This document shows positions 5,355 through 8,773 of a DNA stretch of 8,773 nt, piece after piece. The DNA is from AV17 sp046262735 (GTDB lineage Bacteria > Verrucomicrobiota > Verrucomicrobiia > Chthoniobacterales > UBA10450): NCBI GenBank assembly GCA_046262735.1, contig JBHEMD010000212.1, positions 1-8,773 of the forward strand, read 5' to 3'. The notes beneath the pieces are model-generated. The model was not told where the DNA came from. It saw nothing but the letters and a program-made list of their open reading frames with translations, and did no database searches. Numbering within the stretch: the first letter of the stretch is position 1; the number at the start of each line of letters is the position of its first letter. The position numbers and the translations under genes were made by a program.

Positions 5355-7255
5355 GCGGTCGCGCCCGTTTTGCTCCAGCGCTGCAATAACTGCGCCCATT
5401 CCTGCCAGAACTTCGCGCGTCCGGTCAAATGGAACCCCCCATCGATTAGAAATGAGCCGGTCGCTGTGTCGAGCAATCTGCGATCGCTGACGCGGCCGCC
5501 AATGCATTTTTGCAGCGCAGTTTTGATCCAGTCCTGCGGGAGTCCGGGGCGCGCTTCAATCGTGGCGCTGACCGTAAGATCGACAATCGACTGGAGGATG
5601 AGCGCGCAGACGAGAGCGCGCGAGCTGGTCGCGTGGAGGTGCGAAATTTTCTTCTCCCTCAATAGTTTGCTCAGCGCGAGAGCGAAGCGCGCCTGGCGAA
5701 GGAAAATCGCGGCTGGTGCGCGGACCTCTTCCTGTGCGCGCGCCTCTTCCAATGTTTGCGCAGACGAGCGGTTCGTGCGCCATTCTGCTTCGAGCACCAT
5801 CGCGTCGGGCAAGAACTCCAGGCGCGGCGCGATTTCTGCCATGGCGCTGCTAAACCGCGCGGTTCCATCGAGCTCGCAAACAAAGGGAATGACCGACACA
5901 TCACGCCGCCACATTTCTCGAAGCTCACGCTCGAGCATTGGCAACTTCGCATCGGGCCAGCGATCGATGAGATAAGCTGTCGCCGCTTCGCTGCCTGCCG
6001 CGCCGAAGCTGGGCGAAGGAGGGTGCGAAGCGCGCCCGTCGCCCACCGGGCGACGGCTACAGCTTTGCTCGAGCAATTCAACGAGTGGCGCGACCGTTTG
6101 CTCGATCCGGAAATCCTGCTCGATCCGCGCGCGGCCCGCGTTGCCGTAATGCGACCGCCGTTCCGGCTGCTGCAACAGATGGTCGAGTGCATCGGCGAGC
6201 GCTGCCGAGTTTGCGGACTCGACCAGCAGGCCGGTTTTCTCGTGCAGGGTAAGTTCGGGGATGCCGGCGAGGCGCGTTGAGACCACCGGACGCGCGGCCG
6301 CCATCGCTTCCAGAATGACAGTGGGGAAAACATCGCTTCCGCCGCGGTCGTCCAGGATGGACGCCAGGGCGAAGATGTCGGCGGTCCGAACTTTTTCCAA
6401 AACGTCTCGTTGCGACAGCGAGCCGGACAAACTGACGCGTGAGTTTAGATTCAACTTGTCGATCTTGGCTTGAAGGTCTTCACGCAGGGGACCGTCGCCA
6501 ATAATTTCGCAGGCAAACTCACGGCCGCGGCGCGCGAGCTCGGCGCAGGCGTCGATGAGGTATTCAAATCCTTTAAAGGCGACAAGGCGGCCGACACTCA
6601 GAATGCGCGGAACCGAGTTCTGATTTGTCGGCGCAGATAGCGGGAAATGTTCCAAATCGACCCCGTTATAGACGCGATGGATTTTCGCGGCCGACTCGGG
6701 GCAGCGCTGCCGAAGCAAATCGCGGCTGTAATCCGTCTCAGCCGCGACAAACTCGGCGGCGCCGCAAATCTCGCGGAGGAGATTGTCGTTGCCGAGATCG
6801 GTCATGAAATCCTGGCCGTGCGCGGTGATGCTGAAAGGAAGGCCAGAAACTTGTTTGACGAAGAGAGCAGTGTGCGCGGCGCGATTGGCGAAATGGACAT
6901 GGAAATGATCGACCGCTTCGCGGGTAAAAAGATCGGCAAACCAAAGCGCATTGCGGGCGCGCTGCGCCGCTTTGAAACCCGGGCCGTATTTGCGCGCGTG
7001 AAGATCGACAAGTGCCGCGGGCCAGGTCCCGTTCGCTTTGGCGTTTTCTTCCCAAATCTGAAGAACCTTTTGCGGCGGCGCATAGTGGATCGGGGCTCGC
7101 AGACGCGCGATGTGTTCGTGCCGCAGGCTGGTGAGGGGAGAGTAGGCCGAGCAGATGACAAGGGGCCACCCGCGCCGCTCGAGCTCGAGCATTTCCATGT
7201 CGCAAAAGGTCTGCGAAATGACCGGGTATCGCGAGTAGAGATAGCCGAGGCGCAT
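5351..7255 (-). CDS. GT4-type glycosyltransferase with degenerate C-terminal extension
   Basis: This gene encodes a 634-residue protein. Residues 1-396 form a complete GT-B enzyme of family GT4, resembling the WcaL/AmsK exopolysaccharide glycosyltransferases. The N-terminal domain begins MRLGYLYSRYPVISQTF and contains HFHVHFANRAAH (117-128) and TAHGQDF (144-150). The C-terminal nucleotide-sugar domain has VGRLVAFKGFEYLIDA (221-236), IIGDGPLRE (251-259) and ILEAMAAARPVVST (314-327). The EX7E motif appears as Asp308 to Glu316. Residues 397-424 are a Pro/Ser/Gly linker. Residues 425-634 have no recognised catalytic motif but look like a worn copy of the N-terminal domain. A usual GT4 enzyme is 370-420 residues long, so the extension is notable. 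The donor and acceptor are unknown. The stop overlaps the rmlA start, and a Dabb gene lies 68 bases upstream on the same strand. The protein is probably cytoplasmic. Confidence 0.88.
   Translation of the reverse strand: MRLGYLYSRYPVISQTFCDMEMLELERRGWPLVICSAYSPLTSLRHEHIARLRAPIHYAPPQKVLQIWEENAKANGTWPAALVDLHARKYGPGFKAAQRARNALWFADLFTREAVDHFHVHFANRAAHTALFVKQVSGLPFSITAHGQDFMTDLGNDNLLREICGAAEFVAAETDYSRDLLRQRCPESAAKIHRVYNGVDLEHFPLSAPTNQNSVPRILSVGRLVAFKGFEYLIDACAELARRGREFACEIIGDGPLREDLQAKIDKLNLNSRVSLSGSLSQRDVLEKVRTADIFALASILDDRGGSDVFPTVILEAMAAARPVVSTRLAGIPELTLHEKTGLLVESANSAALADALDHLLQQPERRSHYGNAGRARIEQDFRIEQTVAPLVELLEQSCSRRPVGDGRASHPPSPSFGAAGSEAATAYLIDRWPDAKLPMLERELREMWRRDVSVIPFVCELDGTARFSSAMAEIAPRLEFLPDAMVLEAEWRTNRSSAQTLEEARAQEEVRAPAAIFLRQARFALALSKLLREKKISHLHATSSRALVCALILQSIVDLTVSATIEARPGLPQDWIKTALQKCIGGRVSDRRLLDTATGSFLIDGGFHLTGRAKFWQEWAQLLQRWSKTGATA
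6033..6062 (-). repeat. palindrome inside glycosyltransferase gene, related in layout to the dispersed repeat
   Basis: Bases 6036-6044 and 6048-6056 are perfect nine-base inverted arms (CCGTCGCCC and GGGCGACGG) around a three-base loop. They are followed by CTACAG (6057-6062, overlapping the G/C). Read on the minus strand the site is CTGTAGC plus a GC-rich hairpin with a three-base loop, the same layout and leader as the copies at 1691 and 4447. The stem sequence differs. It encodes part of the linker between the two parts of the glycosyltransferase (about residues 399-408). It may be a second member type of the repeat family that became coding sequence. Confidence 0.55.
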
Positions 7256-7323
7256 CGCGCCCGATGATTACGCGTGTCGAGGCAAATAGCAATGTGGCCG
7301 GGATCGCGGACGGCCGCTGCGGT

Positions 7324-7641
7324 TCAGGAAAACCGCACGTCTTTGCCCGGATCCATTTCGAAATCCAAGGTCAGGGAATCGGCCGTGTTTGGCTTGATGA
7401 TTTCCTCCATGAATTTCACGTGGATGGGGTCCTCCCGGAAAATGGCGTATTTGTCCATCGATTCGAAATCGATCGCGATGAAGAACGGCCAGGGCAATTC
7501 GGGGTCGACGCGCTTGCCGCATTTGATGCTCAGGACCTCGGGGATTTTCAAAAGCTGCATCCGGGTATTCATCATCATCTCCTCGACACGCGCGGGAGTG
7601 ACCTCGGGCTTAAGCTTGTAGAGGACGATGTGGTGAATCAT
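7324..7641 (-). CDS. Dabb (stress-responsive alpha/beta barrel) domain protein
   Basis: This gene encodes a 105-residue single-domain protein of the Dabb type (dimeric alpha-beta barrel). The start MIHHIVLYKLKPEVT and the later DPIHVKFMEEIIKP stretch (71-84) are the usual signatures. The conserved early histidine is present (His3 or His4), as is His74. Members of this family are small cytoplasmic homodimers. A few are enzymes, but most have no known reaction, so none is claimed here. It starts at ATG 7641 and its stop is 68 bases before the glycosyltransferase gene, so the two might be cotranscribed. A functional link to polysaccharide synthesis is not evident. I see no clear Shine-Dalgarno sequence upstream. 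The region between 7256 and 7323 shows no convincing gene or terminator. Confidence 0.85.
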   Translation of the reverse strand: MIHHIVLYKLKPEVTPARVEEMMMNTRMQLLKIPEVLSIKCGKRVDPELPWPFFIAIDFESMDKYAIFREDPIHVKFMEEIIKPNTADSLTLDFEMDPGKDVRFS

Positions 7642-7671
7642 GGGCGGGTTAAGCTATTAGGCGGTTCCAAG

Positions 7672-7711
7672 TGGGCGCGCAAGTGCGAAACCGGAGCAAT
7701 CAGCGCGCCCA
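7672..7711. repeat. inverted repeat in divergent intergenic region
   Basis: Perfect nine-base inverted arms, TGGGCGCGC (7672-7680) and GCGCGCCCA (7703-7711), are separated by 22 bases. They lie in the 135-base spacer between the divergently read Dabb gene (start 7641) and the membrane protein gene (start about 7777). The site could be an operator or a chance GC-rich palindrome, since each arm holds its own GCGCGC palindrome. I see no other copy in the window. Confidence 0.4.
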
Positions 7712-7721
7712 GTGGTGAGGC

Positions 7722-7749
7722 TTGAAAACGGCGGCGAGAGCATCACAAT
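7722..7749 (+). promoter_or_regulatory. weak candidate sigma70-like promoter
   Basis: TTGAAA (7722-7727) lies 16 bases before CACAAT (7744-7749), which matches four of six positions of TATAAT. The pair is placed suitably to start a short leader for the membrane protein gene at 7777. The match is modest and promoter consensus in this phylum is poorly known, so this is only a candidate. Confidence 0.2.
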
Positions 7750-7776
7750 CCAGAGACGTTTGTGCCGGTCAAATTG

Positions 7777-8773
7777 ATGGACGAAAACCCAGATGATTTA
7801 TTGTTGGAGGTGACCCTCAGAACGAGCGAGTTGCCGGCGGTACGTCCGGAAGAGCAAGCGGGCGCGCGCGGAGGGGCGCTGAATTTTTGGGCGCCTATCG
7901 TGTTGTCGATTTTTGCCTGCGTAGCGTTTTATTTTTCTACCAAACCGCAGCACGAGGTGTTCGATTATACCTACCGTGTGGCCGGCGCCTTCCTAAACGG
8001 GCGGCTGGGGTTTTCGCAGCCGCAGCCGTCGTGGCTGAACGAGTTCGTGCCGATGCGCGGCAGCTATTATTCGGTCTTTCCGCTCGGTGCAGTGCTCTCA
8101 AATGTGCCCACCGCACTTCTGGGAAAGCTCGGCTGGATCAAGGGATTTCCGGCCCGCGCAATGGCGGCGGTGCTGGCGGGCGCGTGCGTGTATTTTTTCT
8201 TCCAGCTATCAGCGATTGATCGGAATTCCTTTCCCCGTCGCGTTCTTTTCGCGCTCTTTCCGCTCTTCGGCACTTGGACGTGGTGCAATCTCGGTTTCGC
8301 CGGGGCGTGGCAGATTGCGCTCGGCTTTGCGCTGATCGGCGAAACGGCGGCGCTCTATTTCACGCTGGTGAAGCCACGCCCACTCGTGGCGGGAGCATGG
8401 TTCGCGCTCGCATTTGGGAACCGGACCGAATTAGTGCTGATGGCTCCGGTGTTTTTATATTTTTGGATGTTCGGCGCGGCGGCCAATGACGCCGCGGCCG
8501 CCCAAGCGCTGAAAAGCCAATTCCTGCGAAGATGGAAACCGCTCGCGTGGTTTGTCCTCGTGCCCACCGTGCTCGGTCTTTGCACAGCAGCCTACAACTT
8601 TGCGCGGTTCGGATCGGTTTTCGATTTCGGTTACGCGCGTATCCCAAACCTGTTGAACGAGCCGTGGTATTCACATGGCCTCTTCTCGTTGAAGGCAATT
8701 CCCTGGAACATGCAGAAGATGTTGTTCGAAGGCTTCGGCGATACTCCTGTTTTTCCATACTTCCGGTTTTACC
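7777..8773 (+). CDS. multi-pass membrane protein, GT-C glycosyltransferase-like, 3' partial
   Basis: The frame is open from TGA 7723-7725 to the right edge; ATG 7777 gives 332 visible residues and the gene continues beyond the window. GTG 7762 and TTG 7774 are alternative starts, and no clear Shine-Dalgarno sequence decides. A hydrophilic N-terminus of about 37 residues is followed by hydrophobic segments near 38-54, 101-118, 126-145, 156-172, 176-197, 203-230 and 255-274. The large loop after the first helix contains VFDYTYRVAGAFLNGRLGF (61-79) and SYYSVFPLGAVL (97-108). This resembles the acidic-residue loop of GT-C enzymes that use polyprenyl-phosphate sugars, with Asp63 the likely key residue. 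YNFARFGSVFDFGY (273-286) also recalls that superfamily. A role in glycosylating a cell-surface molecule would suit the neighbouring rmlA and GT4 genes, but it is read from the opposite strand. The superfamily call is moderate; substrate is unknown. Confidence 0.7.
   Translation, partial: MDENPDDLLLEVTLRTSELPAVRPEEQAGARGGALNFWAPIVLSIFACVAFYFSTKPQHEVFDYTYRVAGAFLNGRLGFSQPQPSWLNEFVPMRGSYYSVFPLGAVLSNVPTALLGKLGWIKGFPARAMAAVLAGACVYFFFQLSAIDRNSFPRRVLFALFPLFGTWTWCNLGFAGAWQIALGFALIGETAALYFTLVKPRPLVAGAWFALAFGNRTELVLMAPVFLYFWMFGAAANDAAAAQALKSQFLRRWKPLAWFVLVPTVLGLCTAAYNFARFGSVFDFGYARIPNLLNEPWYSHGLFSLKAIPWNMQKMLFEGFGDTPVFPYFRFY

Noticed and set aside
5277..5975. Open frame of 232 residues on the plus strand opposite the glycosyltransferase and rmlA
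   Set aside because: Its composition (Ser/Arg/Ala-rich) and lack of any motif suggest a shadow of the minus-strand genes.
7180..7195. Palindrome made of repeated CTCGAG-like units
   Set aside because: It encodes LELE-type residues in the first helix of the GT4 domain and is explained by codon use.
6647..7267. Open frame of 206 residues on the plus strand opposite the glycosyltransferase N-terminus
   Set aside because: The minus strand here encodes well-conserved GT4 motifs; the plus-strand reading shows none.
7256..7323. Possible terminator between the Dabb and glycosyltransferase genes
   Set aside because: Only a four-base stem is evident and there is no T tract, so chance is a sufficient explanation.
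7642..7700. Possible minus-strand promoter for the Dabb gene (TTGCGC, 17 bases, TAATAG)
   Set aside because: Each hexamer matches only three consensus positions, too few to support a call.
8347..8358. Twelve bases (GCGGCGCTCTAT) matching the left arm of the palindromic repeat
   Set aside because: The match is short, lacks the other hairpin arm, and lies in the coding sequence of the membrane protein where the codons read as ordinary helix residues.

Overview
The window looks like a piece of a GC-rich, Gram-negative-type chromosome, most likely from the Verrucomicrobiota (soil Chthoniobacterales or 'Spartobacteria'-like). This assignment rests on the gene order of the cytochrome oxidase cluster, the style of the encoded proteins and a small palindromic repeat family. 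It is an inference; no marker gene is present to prove it.

Region 1 (1-4389, + strand) is the distal part of a haem-copper cytochrome c oxidase operon. It runs: subunit IV (5' truncated by the window edge), a small two-helix membrane protein, a small exported CxxC membrane protein, subunit II (coxB), haem A synthase (ctaA), haem O synthase (ctaB) and a SCO copper chaperone. Four of the junctions overlap (ATGA, an 8-base overlap, GTGA, ATGA), so the genes are probably translationally coupled. The only real gap, between coxB and ctaA, holds a palindromic repeat. Together the genes supply an electron-input subunit with its CuA site, the haem A pathway (CtaB then CtaA) and the CuA metallation factor. 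Subunits I and III are absent and are presumably upstream of base 1.

Region 2 (4390-4454) is the short junction between convergent genes. It is almost filled by a 52-base quasi-palindrome. Half of this element is identical, in inverted orientation and over 32 bases, to the copy between coxB and ctaA.

Region 3 (4455-7641, - strand) reads right to left: a Dabb-domain protein, a 634-residue GT4 glycosyltransferase with an unusual C-terminal extension, and rmlA (glucose-1-phosphate thymidylyltransferase). The last two overlap by ATGA. This suggests synthesis of a surface polysaccharide or other glycoconjugate that uses dTDP-sugars.

Region 4 (7642-8773) is a 135-base divergent spacer followed by the start of a + strand multi-pass membrane protein. 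That protein resembles GT-C (dolichyl-phosphate-mannose-type) glycosyltransferases and runs off the right edge of the window.

I saw no tRNA, rRNA, CRISPR array, transposase or integrase. No wholly new system is evident. The best leads are the dispersed palindrome family (including a related hairpin inside a coding sequence), the apparently duplicated and degenerate domain at the end of the glycosyltransferase, and the small CxxC protein of the oxidase operon.
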